A stretch of 64,000 bases of DNA from Atherix ibis (taxonomy: Eukaryota; Arthropoda; Insecta; Diptera; Athericidae): assembly GCA_958298945.1 (NCBI GenBank), contig OY282606.1:71287622-71351621 (forward strand), in the 5' to 3' direction. Positions 23,700 through 36,290 of the stretch are shown in pieces. The position numbers and the translations under genes are program-made. Each line of letters opens with the position of its first letter. Positions within the stretch are counted from its first letter, which is position 1. The notes beneath the pieces were generated by a model. That model worked only from the letters and a program-made list of their open reading frames with translations, ran no database searches and was not told the origin of the DNA.

Positions 23700-25579
23700 T
23701 TTTAATTTACACAAAAGAAAATGAACAAGTAATGACTTTCTCAAATCCTTCAATTTTTCAGTGGTCATTCTGTAGAAGAAATTTCAAAACAAAACCAAAA
23801 ACTGATAGTTCAAAAAGAACTAATTACAGTACCAACTAGTTACAGTACCAAATGAAACTTTTATATTTTTAAATAGTTTCATTTTTATGGAATTTTTTTT
23901 ATTAGAATTTTTTAAAATATGTCTTGACTATGCAAATAATTTATTAATAATGTTCAAACTACACTAACATTTGATTGGCTCTTAAAAAGAGTATCAAAAA
24001 ACGCCGATATTAAATTATTTCATAAAAATTGATGTTCTACAAAACTGACACCAAAAACTCATTGCCCAACTAAAATTAGGAGACATACAAAAAATTTACT
24101 GAATCGAATATTATCGAAATATTTATTATTAAAAATTAAATCTAACTGTCAGTAAATAGTTGATTTTGAAATTATTTTCATAAACATTTTGACCATAAGT
24201 TGATTATTTAATTGTGTAAATATTATGCTTTAGGAGAATATCTAACTGAGATGAATAGACGAGTAAATTGAGTCGAGTACTCTCTTAACCTTACCAAGTC
24301 TTAGACAAGCTGACAAAATTCCAAACTGTCATTTTGGGTCATAAACTGTAAACATCATTGGATCAATGAGAATAATATCCTCAATGACATAGCAATTTTT
24401 CGTGAATTACTTATCCCGCGATCTCTTCTCAATGTGACTACATTAACCTGATCGAATGCAATTGCTCCGATCGATGTAAATGATCAACATTTAAAAAACC
24501 CCTTCAACACTGACTTGAACTTTTCATGATGAAATATAAAATTTTACTGACCATTGTTAAAGTTCTCTTGTCTCCTCTTTCGGAGTACTACAAAAATTAC
24601 GGCTTATATGGGAGTGTAAATATTAATAATATTGGATACAATGCACTAGAAATTCAAATCCATTCAGATTTTTTCAGTTGAATATTTTCCAATAGAAACC
24701 AGAAGTATTACTGGAGCAGATTTATTAAAATCCCGTCCAATCAACTGTTGTGTTCTCTATTTTCTTGCCATCTTATTAAATTCAACCATATACCAGTTGG
24801 CATATTTTCAAACATATTAAAACGACTTACTTTCATGAAAGATCGTGGAACTGTTTTTCTAGTAACAGGCATCGGTAAGCCTTTGCCGCAAAAGACATCA
24901 TTTGTTCCAAGTTAGAATAGTTTAAAAAAAAATGAAAGACCAACAGTTGCACCGATTGCTTTGCGATTGCATGGTTGCATAATTGTGCCAAGGTCACGGC
25001 TCTAACGATAATACTATACCAGCTATTAATACCTGGCTACCAGGCCAAACTGTGCAGTTCTGCAATCCGTATTAGATAGTATTGTGCATAGTCAATTTCA
25101 GGCCAAAACGATTTTCCACATAACTGCATGAAACCTTTCAACATTTTAATTCTCTCAACAAACCGATTTTCATTTTCAACTATTTTGCAAAGAAATTTCA
25201 TCAAATCAAATCGACTTTTAATAAAAATGAACGAATATATTCATATTCAAATTTCAGTTAATTTTATTTTTTTTTTTTTAAATTGTACGTTCTTTTCTAT
25301 CTTTCTTCATCAATAACACTGAAATTCTTAATTTTCCTTGATTTACTAAGCAGAATTTGATAAAAAATGTCAGCCCATCTGAAAAAGCTGATGTATCTTA
25401 TTTGAAAGTTTATATTTTTGATTGAAAACCTTTTTTTTTTTAAATACAATTTTGAAAAATATTTAAAAATATACGTCAATAAATATGGGACAACTATAGC
25501 GCGAATATTTAAAAATCATTTTTTTAATGTTATCTAAACCACCTTCATTTGGATGCTGCGTTTTTCTTATTCTTTTATA
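23700..25579. other. Unannotated stretch
   Basis: Nothing recognisable. The part 24260-25100 is somewhat less AT-rich than average, without an open frame longer than 60 codons, and could be decayed repeat sequence. A 62-codon frame at 25128-25316 is low complexity. Confidence 0.45.
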
Positions 25580-26476
25580 TTGGATTGTTCAGAAAGTAAT
25601 TTCGTTTTTTTTTATAAAAATGAAAGACGATTTTTTTATAGTGAATTAATATTTTATTCAATTAAATATTGTCCAGTCTTATCCAATACCCTTTCCCATC
25701 TTTCTGGCAGTAGCATGATTCCACGCTCATCAAATGTTTGCTCTTTGCTGGTAAAAACTGATCCAAGCGATTTTTAACCTCCTCATTTGAATTAAACGTT
25801 TTACCATCTAAAAAATTTTGTAGAGACCGGACCAAATGATAAAAAGAAGGTGCTAGGTCTGGAGAGTATGGTGGATGTGGCAGTGTATCCCATCCAAGCT
25901 CTAAAAGCTTTTGCCGAGTGATCAAACTTGTATGTGGTTTCGCATTATCCTGTTGGAACACTTTACCTTTCGTATTGACAAATTCTGTCTTTCTTTAAGT
26001 GAATTAGTCATTTGTCCAACTAATGACAGTGGTGCTCGGTAGAAGCTCAAAATAAACGATCCCTTTGAAATCCCACCAAACAAATAGCATAACCTTATTT
26101 TGATGAATATTGGCTTTCGAAGTGCTTTCAGTCGGTTCATCTTTTCTACTCCAGTATCTTTTGCACTTAACATTGTTGTAGATAACCCATTTCTCGTTCC
26201 CAGTGATGATACGCTTCAAAAATTGATCATTTTCTTGGCGTTTGAGAAGCATATCACAAACGTCAATGCGACAGCAAAAAAGTTTTTCCCGTAAGATGAG
26301 GAACCCATATGTCGAGCTTTGAGATAAAACTTAGCCGTGTCAAATGATCATGAACGGTCGAATTCGATAAATTTAATCTCTCAGCGATCTCACGAGTTAT
26401 TATTCGCCGGTTTGCATCAATTAATGTCTTTATATTGACTTCATCAGCAAACGAATTTACTTTCCGAATAACCGAA
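25580..26476 (-). mobile_element. Mariner lineage 1, internally deleted copy (897 bp)
   Basis: Both ends survive: left TTGGATTGTTCAGAAAGTAA after TA at 25578-25579, and right a degenerate TTACTTTCCGAATAACCGAA before TA at 26477-26478. Compared with the 1280-bp sibling at 8918-10197, about 380 bp are missing. They cover the leader and the first helix-turn-helix region, so the coding part starts at about residue 75. Orientation is opposite to the sibling. Two ends with a clean internal loss mark it as a deletion derivative rather than a random fragment. Confidence 0.88.
25662..26445 (-). pseudogene. Mariner transposase (lineage 1), N-terminally deleted
   Basis: From about 26445 it reads the second helix-turn-helix (ANRRIITREIAERLNLSNST), then a frameshifted linker. 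The first catalytic Asp follows in RIITGNEKWVIYNN, where Asp has become Asn. The next segment is KCKRYWSRKDEPTESTSKAN and IHQNKVMLFVWWDFKGIVYF. The second Asp is retained in FQQDNAKPHTSL. The third is replaced: APSFYHLVRSLQNFL, the same Asp to Phe (and neighbouring Phe to Val) as in the copy at 9086-10113. Because the change is shared, it predates the split of the two copies. Terminal residues GYWIRLDNI match the sibling. It is inactive at two of three catalytic positions. Confidence 0.9.
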
Positions 26477-26479
26477 TAA

Positions 26480-29400
26480 TTAAATAAGAAATCAAAATTA
26501 TTTCCACAAAATCTTTAAAACAAATTCCAAATTACAAAAAATTCTTCCTTTTCTAAGAGCTTAAATAGAAATAGCATTTAGATTTTTACTGGAATGCATT
26601 ATTTAAATTAAATTTAGACAATACAATTGTATTTGAATAAAAAACAATCATGAAATTTATGATTTTAATCCTTTTTTAAAACGCTCTCTTTTATCCAAAG
26701 TAAATATGAGAAGATGTAAAAGGAAAAATGACTTTATTTATAAAAATGAAATTGTCGTTTTTTTTTTGTTATATCATAAATTAAAGACTGAAAATTGTAT
26801 TTTCTATTTAAACTAATCTACGAAATTTTAGAGTTAAATCTAAGAACAAAAATATGAAAGTAACATAAAATTCTATGCATTCTATTCAAATCTGGATACT
26901 GTAAGAGCTTTAAGAAGGATCGTGTTAACTTTGAGACATTAATAGATGCTAATTTTGCACAACTACGATAGCTTAATGATAATTTAAAAAAAACAACCCG
27001 GATTTATTTAAAACCAACTTATTATTGTTGACAAAACAAGAAATAATTACGTTTTCTCTTTTCCTGAAAGATAACAAATATTATTATAAACCGGACTCTG
27101 ATTTGGAGTTAAAACATTGAACAGAATACGATATAAAAAAATGTGTACCTATAACCCTCAATGGTATAACGATTTTGGAAAAAAAACTTTTAAGATTTTA
27201 CCATCAAATATCAATTTTGGCGACTCGTATTGTCATTCTGACTACAATTAGCTATCACCATTGGATCTTGTGTTACCTACCCCCCCCCCCCTCTCCTATT
27301 ATTTACTACCCGTTTTTATAGTATGAACTAATTCTTTAAAAAAAAAAAAGAATTCTTAAAACTTTTTCAAGAGCAGCACAATCAGATGGCTGAAAAACAC
27401 GTTTAATCAGTCTCATTAAATTCTTTGCCCACCTTCCGTATTTAAATAACATTTCTTAGCGTACAACTAACTTCTTCACTTTATTCATGATGATAATAAT
27501 AATAATAATCTTCAAAAGTGATCATTACTATCAATTTTTACGAATTTTTAATGGTACATTTTAAGCACATCATTAATATAATTAAATTATGTACATTCGC
27601 TTGTATAAAGAGGAGTCCTAAATTCAATGTCAAGAACCTGTCCGATATTTTTTTTTACTTCGCACATCAATGAGTACCTACTTAAAATTCATTGCAACAA
27701 CGTTCAAAGTAGTTTTACGTATAAAATATTCGAGCAATAACCAAATCAGTATTCTCTAAATGCTGAAAATACTAAATACTAGATATACTATGTAGATACT
27801 AAATACAAAATTCTTTTAAAAATCAATAAAAAAAAAAAAAAAAATTGTATGGAATGTGGAAAAGATATGCAAGAACTGTACTAGTGTTCTCAGATAGAAC
27901 GTGTTTCGTTCTACTGCTGTTGTTGTTGGTGTCTTCCACCATTGAGTCTAAAAGATTCCGAATTCTTTTTACACTATTTGCATGGTCATTCAAATTTGCA
28001 AGGTCATTTACGTGAATCTACAACTTGAAGACAAGTTGTTTTTAGGTGGTTCATCCCATTTCATGAATACGCAACACACAACATACTATTCTTGACCCGG
28101 ATGCGCAGCCACTATGAAGACAAAAAAAAACTAAAGCTTTTTCTCTTTCCATAAAAAGTTCTCTTTTTAGTTGCCCATTTCCAAAAAAAAAAAAATCTTT
28201 TAAAAAAAGACGAGTTTATAGTCTTCTTATTGAGAGTATCGTAAATCGATTTTCCCAGACGTATTTTATCGATACATTCTTCAATGAATAAACAAAGTCC
28301 AAAAGCAATTTTTTTTACATCTTTTATTTTGGCGTTTACACATTTATTGTAGATGCTAATAATTCCAAATTCTTAATTATTAATTTGGCGCCACTAACAC
28401 ATTTACATATTTAACAAAAACCAGATGGACGCTAATTAATATGCTTCCCCACATACCTGATTTGGTCAATGTTGCTAAAATAACACATCAAATAATGAAT
28501 TTGAAGAAGATTTTGTACCGAATTTCAAGCAGCAAATGCAAATTTCATTCTAAGAAATGATAACAAAACAAAATGCAAATTGAAGAAGATACAATTTTGA
28601 ACAATGGACGCAAAATAGTACCTTTTCTCAGATAGTTCTCAGAAGCATCTTTACTTGGAGATCTTACAAAATCATCTGTTCGTAAAGACTTTGCCGGTAG
28701 CTTCTTTAAGCGAGAGAATTTTTGGGTTTTCCCAGATGGAATTGGTGTACAGAAGATTGGTAAAAAGTAAACAGTAACACGTGACTACCCATTTTAACAC
28801 GAAAACTTACAAGAACCGGTTTGGTTAATGGCACTTTTCAGGATATTAACCCCGTTTGTCTCGACTTTCGGCGAAAAACCATGTTATCTTGACACAATTT
28901 GAAAATGAGACACACAAGTACGCTGATGGGGGATTGTATGCTGGTACTAATATAAGTCAGTTAGTTTATGTTGCGGTATTTCAATCTTACCTCTGGTCTG
29001 CACTGGGAATCCCAGACGGTGCCATTCTTACACACATTATTTGCAACGGTCTTAATTAACTTCGTTATGCTTCCCCATCTTCTACTCTGATTAAGTACCT
29101 CTCATTTTTAAACTGAACCATTTTAATGGTACATTGTTTCTGAAGGTACAAGTTTTATATATATTATTCGGAAATAAGGATCCAAAAAATTTGGTTCTAA
29201 AAAGATTATGGAATTTTTTTAAAAATTTTCCTTTTCACTATTGTTAATTCGGACAATCCTTAGCCACGAGCTAGATGCTATTTTTTGTGACTAAGATCAG
29301 AATTTTGTTACTTATGAACTGGATACTTCTAAAGTGGAACCAGTTATTTACGGAATAGTTAAATGGGTGATTAGTAAAAAGTACTTAAATATTCGAATGA

Positions 29401-31050
29401 ATATTAGTTTGGTTTAGAATGTCTGAAAATTCTACAATAAAAATAAAAAAATAACTGATGCAAAAAAAAACATTTCAATGCATTATATTATACGATAAGG
29501 CGAACTGATAGTTCATAATCAGAGAGTTCAGTACAATTAATTAATTAAAAACAAATTTAAAACGATTATAAATTTGTAATTGTTTCATACTTAAAAAAAA
29601 TTAATTTTATCTAAAAAATTTTATGTTCCTTAACTAAAAAAAAACTAGATTTCTTTAATGATCAAAATGGTTTTTCTACAGAAATATTTCTCATGATAAG
29701 CCAATTATTTTTTATATTCATTATTTTTTTTCTTATATGTTGATTAAATGACTATTATAATTTTTTTTTGACATATTAATATGAACTACTCTGAAACGGT
29801 TGTCAATTTAGAACTTATCAAAATAGATACTTGTAAATTATCTAGTCTCCAATTTATAAGATAATTTATCTTATTGAACCTGTCTTTAATTGATTATTTT
29901 ACATTCATTGATACTCAATTCGAATAGAACTGAAATTATTTATAAATAATTAATCAATTAAAATATCAAATTAATAAAAAAAAGATATGCTATAATATCT
30001 AGAGACTTATCATCTATGTTATATAGGCGGAGACAATCATTTTCACTTATACCATAGTCAAAATTTATATTAATTAATTGGTAAAAATTATTTGCTATTC
30101 AAAAAAAAATACAATTTGATTTTTTTTTAAAATTACAATTTTATTCAATAAAAAAAAAATTTTTTTTAACAATATCTGTCAACTTTTAAAAGCACATCTC
30201 TGAAAAAAGAATCCTTATTCTCGTTTATTTTAATTAGATGAAAATATTATATTCAAACACTGGTAAACACTAATTGTTTGTGATATTTCCGGGTATTTTT
30301 TACTTCTTGAACAATAAAAATAGTTCTTTATATTTACAGAAGAGTTCTTAAATTTTTTTTTGCTCTTGATCCTTTATTTTGAATTGAGTGTACTTTCGGA
30401 AAGTTCAACCATATTCTTTTGGGAGCTAAGATAAGCATTTATGGTCTTGTTTGTATAATTTCTTGTATCCGTTTTGTAAATTAATTATTTCCAGCATTTT
30501 GCACTTGTTTAAATTTATTTAATGTCAAAGTAGAAAGTGTACAGTCAGTAAAATCGAAAATGCCAAAAGTCGCTAAAATTTCTCTGGACAGAAGATCTAC
30601 AATTTGTATTCTGCAAGATTAAGGTTATTTTGAAAGTCAACTTGCTCTTTAACTTATGCGTATGATCAAAATGATTACAATTTAGTATATTTTCAAAGGG
30701 TAACTAAAATAAGGTCTGTTACGAATATGAACAAAAAAAACTATAATATTTAGTAATGTGTAGGAAAATAAACGATTTTTTCATTCAAAAATTGCTTAAT
30801 GCATAAAAGAAATATCCCCAAATTAGTCCTTAAAAAATAAAAAAAAATGCTTTGAAGTAAATTTTTAAAATAAGACGTTGAAAAAAAGACCCTCCGGATA
30901 CTTTTCGTGTCTTCATCAATTTTAAAATGAGACAATATGTGTATAATGCCCCTCCCTCCGCATACTTTTCGTCTGTGTTCATTATTTTTGCAGGAGCATG
31001 AGTTGCAAGGATCTTTGAAAGAGGATGATATGACCATCACAGTCAACACA
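26480..31050. other. Unannotated stretch with simple repeats
   Basis: No recognisable gene. It contains a 12-base C run (27280-27291), an AAT microsatellite near 27490-27510 and several A runs. At 28600-29070 the sequence is less AT-rich and has a 67-codon plus-strand frame (28856-29059, including HKYADGGLYAGTNISQLVYV) that I cannot assign. A 99-codon minus-strand frame at 30750-31049, containing DPCNSCSCKNNEHRR, is likewise unassigned. Confidence 0.45.
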
Positions 31051-31052
31051 TA

Positions 31053-31778
31053 CGAGGTATGTTAAAAAAGTATCGCGAATTTAGAATTCCCGCGGGTTAC
31101 GTATATTCGATTTTCGATTTTTTTTGTGGCGTTATGTTGGTACTTATTTCTCTCACTTATGCCGATATGTTTTGGCTCGTTGGTACTCATGTCTCTCACT
31201 AATGCTTTGCTTACACGTGTTTTGGCTCGTCTTCGATTTTTGCTCAATTTTGACCAAAAACAGCATCGCATTAACACTGCTAATGAGCTGTTGGACTCTG
31301 TCCACGATGACCCAAATTTGCTCCAAAGGGTCATAACTGATGACGAATCATGGGTTTATGATTATGACGTGGTAACCAAAGCTCAATCATCCCAATGGAA
31401 GCTGCCGCATGAGCCAACACTGAAAAAAGCGCCAAGTTAGGTAAAATGTGAAGGTTTTGCATACAGTTTTCTTCGATTAGAGGGTCGTGGTGCATCATGA
31501 GTTCTGGCCAAATGGTAAACCGGTCAATAAGGTATATTACCTGCAAGTTATGCGGAAGTTGCGAAAAGCACAAAAATTGGCTTTTGCACCATGATAACGA
31601 CCCTGCTCACGTGCAAACAAAGCAGCTGTCAAAAATTAACTGAACATTCCAAATGGCCGAACTTGTCGGCATAAGTGAGAGACATGAGTACCAGCATACC
31701 GCCACAAATAAAATCGAAAATCAAACATACGTAACCCGCGAAAATTCAAAATTTCCGATGCATTTTAAACAGACCTCG
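31053..31778 (+). mobile_element. Mariner lineage 3, rearranged copy with inverted 5' ends (726 bp)
   Basis: TA flanks sit at 31051-31052 and 31779-31780. The left end CGAGGTATGTTAAAAAAGTA continues into leader sequence found at the 5' side of the sibling at 51628-52559. The right end, from about 31613 to 31778, is also 5' leader sequence, but inverted: it matches the 5' end of the minus-strand copy at 43480-44482 as written (CAGCTGTCAAAAA, GGCCGAACTT, AAGTGAGAGACATGAGTACC). The true 3' end is absent. The result is a foldback element with arms over 100 bp. The core carries part of the transposase (about 31190-31600) with the internal deletion also seen in the sibling at 51628. Confidence 0.85.
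31190..31600 (+). pseudogene. Mariner transposase fragment (lineage 3)
   Basis: The frame reads LNFDQKQHRINTANELLDSV and then VITDDESWVYDYD, the region of the first catalytic Asp (Asp kept). It continues through KAQSSQWKLPHEPTLKK to a stop in place of the next residues (31438-31440). Further on only scraps remain (GKPVNKVYYLQVMRKLRK-like with a frameshift). The helix-turn-helix region is missing by the shared deletion at about 31235, and the second and third catalytic motifs are absent. It cannot encode an enzyme. Confidence 0.85.
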
Positions 31779-31780
31779 TA

Positions 31781-33985
31781 TTTCTCCAATCCCACATTTT
31801 TGTCATGAGGCAAACCAATAGGGTAAAGCTATGGACACACATCTGGTATCGATACAATGAGCGCACAGATACCATGTAGAATATTACACCCTGTCACATG
31901 GGCGTTCATAGTATAATTTGACGTTTCGACTTTTGTGTTTCGGCGGTTAAGATATAAATAGTCTAAAAAGTGAAAATGATATTTTAAAATTACGAGCAAT
32001 TAGAAAGCCGTAGAAAATATAATATGTGTATAATCCATATTAATTAGTTTCGCATTCAGACTAATGTAAATAAATCACACTATGTATGAACTGAAAACAA
32101 AACCTAAATTTTTCCTTCCTACAAGAAACCAAACAAATTGACGTTATTTTTTTAGTTCCTCTACTTTCCGCTGCATTAATAGTATTGATGTATGGCGCTG
32201 AAGTCAGTAAAAGTACCATATTTGTGCAGCTACCAGATTGGTATATAGGGTATCGATACCAGGAATATTCATTTTTCAAGAAGCCAACTTTAAGTAAAGT
32301 TCAAGAAATTACTGGCAAACTCTGACAAAATTGTTTGAAACAAGGACAAAGATTTTTGCAAAGCTGTTATTTAGATAAAAGACTTTTATATTGATGCATG
32401 TTAAAGAAACTTTATTTAGAAAAATACGTTTATGCTTATTTGTAAAAAAAAAAATTTACCAATTAAAAATTGAATTGATAATATAATTAATTTTGTGTTC
32501 AAATCAAGGAGAAGGGACTCGATAGCGCTACCCTTTAATTCTGGTATTAATTTTATTTAAAAATTTTAGCAAAAAAAATTATATTTTTTAATGAACGATC
32601 ACGTAAAATTTATTATCAAAATTTTATATTTAAAATTATAGCTTAACTTAAGAGATAAAAAATTAAATTTAAAATTTTGATAATAAAAATGAATGCTAAG
32701 ATAGTGAGGTCTATACAGACAAAAACAATGATTATCGAAATTTAAGGAGAGTAAATGAATAAATTCGGAAATAGGAACTAATACAGAAATTATTACCATT
32801 TCCGGTGGTTACCTATTTAAACGATGCAACTATGGAGGAACTAAACTGAATAAAATACATGAAAAGAGAATCTATTATGCAAGTTCCTTTCTTCTAAAAA
32901 CGAGTTGAGAAAAGATTCAAAGATACTATTATGTGTAAATTAGAAATTTATAAAATAGAAATTAAAATTAATACTTTTCGCCTTCCAGCTTAATTCAATT
33001 GAGAAAATTTTTTAGTGTATATAATCAGATCGTTTGATTGAGTAATCTTATAGAAATGAAAGAAGTTTTAGTGTTTTTTTTTAACGTTTTATGATTTAAA
33101 ATATTTTACTACCTATTCTAGTGCAACATGCTCACAATCACGTACATATTCATACTAATTGCTGGCCGTACAACTTTGTGCTATTAAATCCAAATTCAGA
33201 AATATCTACACTTTGTGCCTATCCTATTCATTCTAATTTTTCCCTAGCGGATATTCAGGTGTTTCGCTACCATAAACTATTACTAATAATTGCTACCTTC
33301 TAGTTGTTAACGTTAATTGTAAGCCCACGAAGAAAATTGTTCAGCATTTGATCTAATTTTTTTCTTTTTCAGTAGTAACTATTCAGTTTTAAAGTTGGTT
33401 ACAACAAAGAAACACCCTCTTTTAGTAAAAAAAAGACCTACAAAATTAACATGATTGTAGGACTATAAAATAAGATAATAAAAACATTCTTCTAAATTGG
33501 TAATTTTATTTCTTTAATGTCAATGTCGTATCGTGCGCTATTTTCTTTGAAGGCTTTTAAGACTTGATTTCCTTAAAGTATTAAAAATAAAATTGGATTA
33601 ATTCTTGAAAGGTGACATTTACAGATTTATTTTATGATAAGATATCAATATTCTTTAACATATGTAACTACTGTTGATTATCTAGAAAATTATATGCTCG
33701 TTCTGTTCATGCTGTATTTTTTTTTATTTGAAATTTTGCAAATATAACTAGTTTTGTATATTATTGAATGACCAATTCAAGTATATTGGTTTTTCATTCT
33801 TCAATAATTCTATTTCAAGTATAAAATTTTTGCAACATAGTCGGTCACAAGGTGAAAAACTACCGCGGAATTAAGGGCACACCTCATATCATTTCAACAC
33901 TTTTTCTTGCACATTTTTTTGTTTATTTCCAATATAAACAAATAGATTAAAAATATTAAGTAAGAAAAGTCGTCTTTTCTTATTT
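31781..33985. other. Unannotated AT-rich stretch
   Basis: Nothing recognisable. Short frames at 32061-32279 (minus), 32599-32799 (minus) and 33121-33303 (plus) have no family resemblance. Confidence 0.5.
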
Positions 33986-34141
33986 AAAAGAGGGTTGTAT
34001 GATTAATACCTAATCCTCGGCAAGAGATGCTGCTTCTACAATTGAAATAACTCTATTTTTCGTAAATGTAATCTTTTATCAGAATCTTATCTAATTTCCA
34101 AGTAACTGCGTCATTTAGTTTTTCTTTCTCGTCATTGAACA

Positions 34142-34706
34142 ATGGAAAAAATCGAATATCGAGCAGTGATAAAAGAATTTGTTTTTTAAAAAGAAAACGA
34201 ATTATGAAATAAAAACGGAACTCAAAGATGTTTATGGGGATTTACACCTTCTTTATCGACCATAAATTATTGGACAATCATTTTGATTAAGAGCGTCCAG
34301 AAAGTTTAATTTGTGAATAAATGATTAATCAAATCCACGATATAGTTAGTTACTAAAGATCCTCGAATGAAAGTGTATGAGATGGCAAACATTCAAAGAA
34401 ATGTGTAGACAATATCTTCCATGTAATTTGGTTGTATGACAGAGCTATCGACAAGATAGTTGCTGCGTTTGTTAACACCTGATTAAAAACGTGTTCGTGA
34501 CACAACTTCAATAGAATGTTTGGATATTTGAAGCGTAATCCAAATAAACTTTTGTATCCATTCATAACTGTTGGTCAAACATGGATACACCATTACACCC
34601 CAGGAACCAAAGTTCAAGCAGATAGTGGACTTTAACTAGCGAACGTGCACTAATAAAGGCAAAAACAGTTCCATCACCAAGAAACGTTATAGGTACTGTT
34701 TTCTAG
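34142..34706 (+). pseudogene. Mariner transposase, 5' part, heavily decayed
   Basis: The frame opens with MEKIEYRAVIKEFVF at 34142 and then a TAA. Frameshifted remnants of the linker and the first catalytic region follow: YLKRNPNKLLYPFITVGQTW and IHHYTPGTK, where the catalytic Asp-Glu of DETW has become Gly-Gln. About ten stops or shifts occur. The last recognisable piece, KAKTVPSPRNVIGTVF, ends at the nested insertion. The minus-strand 70-codon frame at 34353-34565 is only its shadow. Confidence 0.85.
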
Positions 34707-34708
34707 TA

Positions 34709-36004
34709 TAGGGTTTTCCAATAAAAGTGATATGATTTCTAAGTGACGTTTCGGCGATTTGTAATATGTCATGATCTGTCTTTTTTTTTATTGTATTCAG
34801 TAATGTTTGCAACTTCATCGTGAAGGGATATACACGCACGAACAACGTTTACAAATTATTTAATTTTATTATCAAAATAATCGTTCTCCAATTGCAACTT
34901 TTCGTGCGCTTTTGCCATTTTATGGTCGAAATAATCGTCCAACTGTGCTCGCCATTTGTCGAATTGTTAAAAATTTCGAGCGTACATTTTCTTTACATAA
35001 TGTTTAAGTGCCAATAAGACAAAGAACCGCTCGAAGTAATGAAAATATTGCTACCGTTCAGGCAAGTGTTGCTCAAGACCGCAATTTGTCGATTCTAAGA
35101 CGTTCTCAAGAATTAGGACTGTCTCAAACCACAACCTGGCGGATTTTGAGAAAGGATTTGGGCTTGCATCCATATAAAATTGTTATCGCTCAAGAACTGA
35201 AGCCATTGGACCACCGTAACCGTCGTGAATTTGCTGATTTTGTCTTGAAACAACTTGAAAACGATAATGATTATTTTAAGAAAATCATCTCCGATGAGGC
35301 TCACTTTAATCTGAGTGGTGCGGTAAATAATCAAAACTGTCGATTCTGGTGCGAAGAAAATTCACAAATTATTCATGAACACCCATTACATTCAACTAAA
35401 TTGACAATTTGGTGTGGTTTTTGGTCTTGTGGGATCATCGGTCCGTACTTCTTTCGAAATGAAGCTGGTAGCACCGTTACTGTCAATGGAGAGCGGTATA
35501 GATCGATGATAACCAACTTTTTATGGCCGAAATTGGAAGAAGTTGATCTTGACAACATCTGGTTCCAACAAGACGGGGCTCCGTGCCACACAGCACGTGC
35601 AACAACCGAATTATTGCGAGAAAAGTTTGAAGATTCGATTATTTCAAGACATTGTGACATTGAATGGCCTCCAAAAAGTTGTGGTTTAACACCATTAGAC
35701 TATTTCTTGTGAGGTTATTTGAAGTCACTGGTCTTTAGCAATGACTCTCTTCAAGCTTTAGAAGACAACATTGAACGTGCTATTCATGACATACGACTTG
35801 ATTTAGTGGAAAAAGTGCTCGAAAATTGGGTTCATCGAATTCTTTCCCGCAAAAGAAGTCGTGGAGGCCATTTGAATGACGTTTTATTCAAAACTTAATT
35901 GTATCGATTGTACTTCACTTTAAATAAAAAACATTTGAATTTCCTTAACAATTAGTGTGGTTTTTTTTTTAAGGAAATCATATCACACTTATTCGAAAAC
36001 CATT
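34709..36004 (+). mobile_element. Nested Tc1/mariner-superfamily element (DUF4817 type), 1296 bp
   Basis: The terminal inverted repeats are imperfect over about 30 bp: left GGGTTTTCCAATAAAAGTGA followed by TATGATTTC, and right GAAATCATATCACACTTATT followed by CGAAAACC. TA dinucleotides flank at 34707-34708 and 36005-36006. The length and single transposase gene are as expected for the superfamily. The body is much less decayed than the host mariner around it, consistent with a later insertion. Confidence 0.9.
34810..35898 (+). pseudogene. Transposase with DUF4817-type N-terminus and DDE_3-type core, three nonsense codons
   Basis: This is the most complete transposase of its family here, in a single frame with no frameshift. 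The N-terminal part (from about 34840) reads EQRLQII, then a TAA, then QNNRSPIATFRALLPFYGRN, the DUF4817-like helix-turn-helix. A second TAA (35008 minus 3) precedes the open 234-codon block starting at 35008. That block has a second helix-turn-helix (SQELGLSQTTTWRILRKDLG), LHPYKIVIAQELK, the first acidic motif ISDEAHFNL, WCGFWSCGIIGPYFF, VTVNGERY, the second Asp in WFQQDGAPCHTARATTELL and the third in LTPLDYFL. A TGA at 35710-35712 replaces the Trp of LWGYLK. The frame then runs on through GYLKSLVF and ends RGGHLNDVLFKT with TAA at 35896-35898. Catalytic residues are retained, but three stops prevent a full product. Confidence 0.93.
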
Positions 36005-36005
36005 T

Positions 36006-36290
36006 AGAATCTTCATCGACTATCTTGAAAATGGAAAAACTACAACAGAACAGTATCATACGGCATTATTAGACCAGTTGAAAAATATTCTCTTTTTTCG
36101 TGTCATCGACATGGCAAAATTCCATTGGTTAGGATATAAATTCCATCCGCATCCACTAAACGCCTATTTTGAAAGGTTGGAAAGATCATGTTTTTTAGAT
36201 GGAATACAAAAGAAAGAAAAACGTTAGACTAAGTGTATCGAGCTGAAAGGAGACTATATTGGAAAATCAAATGAATCTTACACATAAAAA
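36006..36290 (+). pseudogene. Mariner transposase, 3' part, of the host copy
   Basis: Downstream of the nested element the host frame resumes as IFIDYLENGKTTTEQYHTAL and LDQLKN. The second catalytic motif is deleted or unreadable. The remains VIDMAKFHWLGYKFHPHP, CFLDGIQKKEKR and CIELKGDYIGK correspond to the C-terminal third. It is the direct continuation of the remnant at 34142-34706. Confidence 0.85.

Noticed and set aside
27280..27291. C run considered as a functional element (also the G run at 43590-43599)
   Set aside because: Simple homopolymer slippage; the second lies within a transposase codon run and explains its damaged third catalytic motif.
34353..34565. Minus-strand frame of 70 codons
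   Set aside because: It is antisense to the decayed mariner transposase at 34142-34706.
35113..35660. Minus-strand frames of 73 and 95 codons
   Set aside because: They are antisense shadows of the nested transposase.
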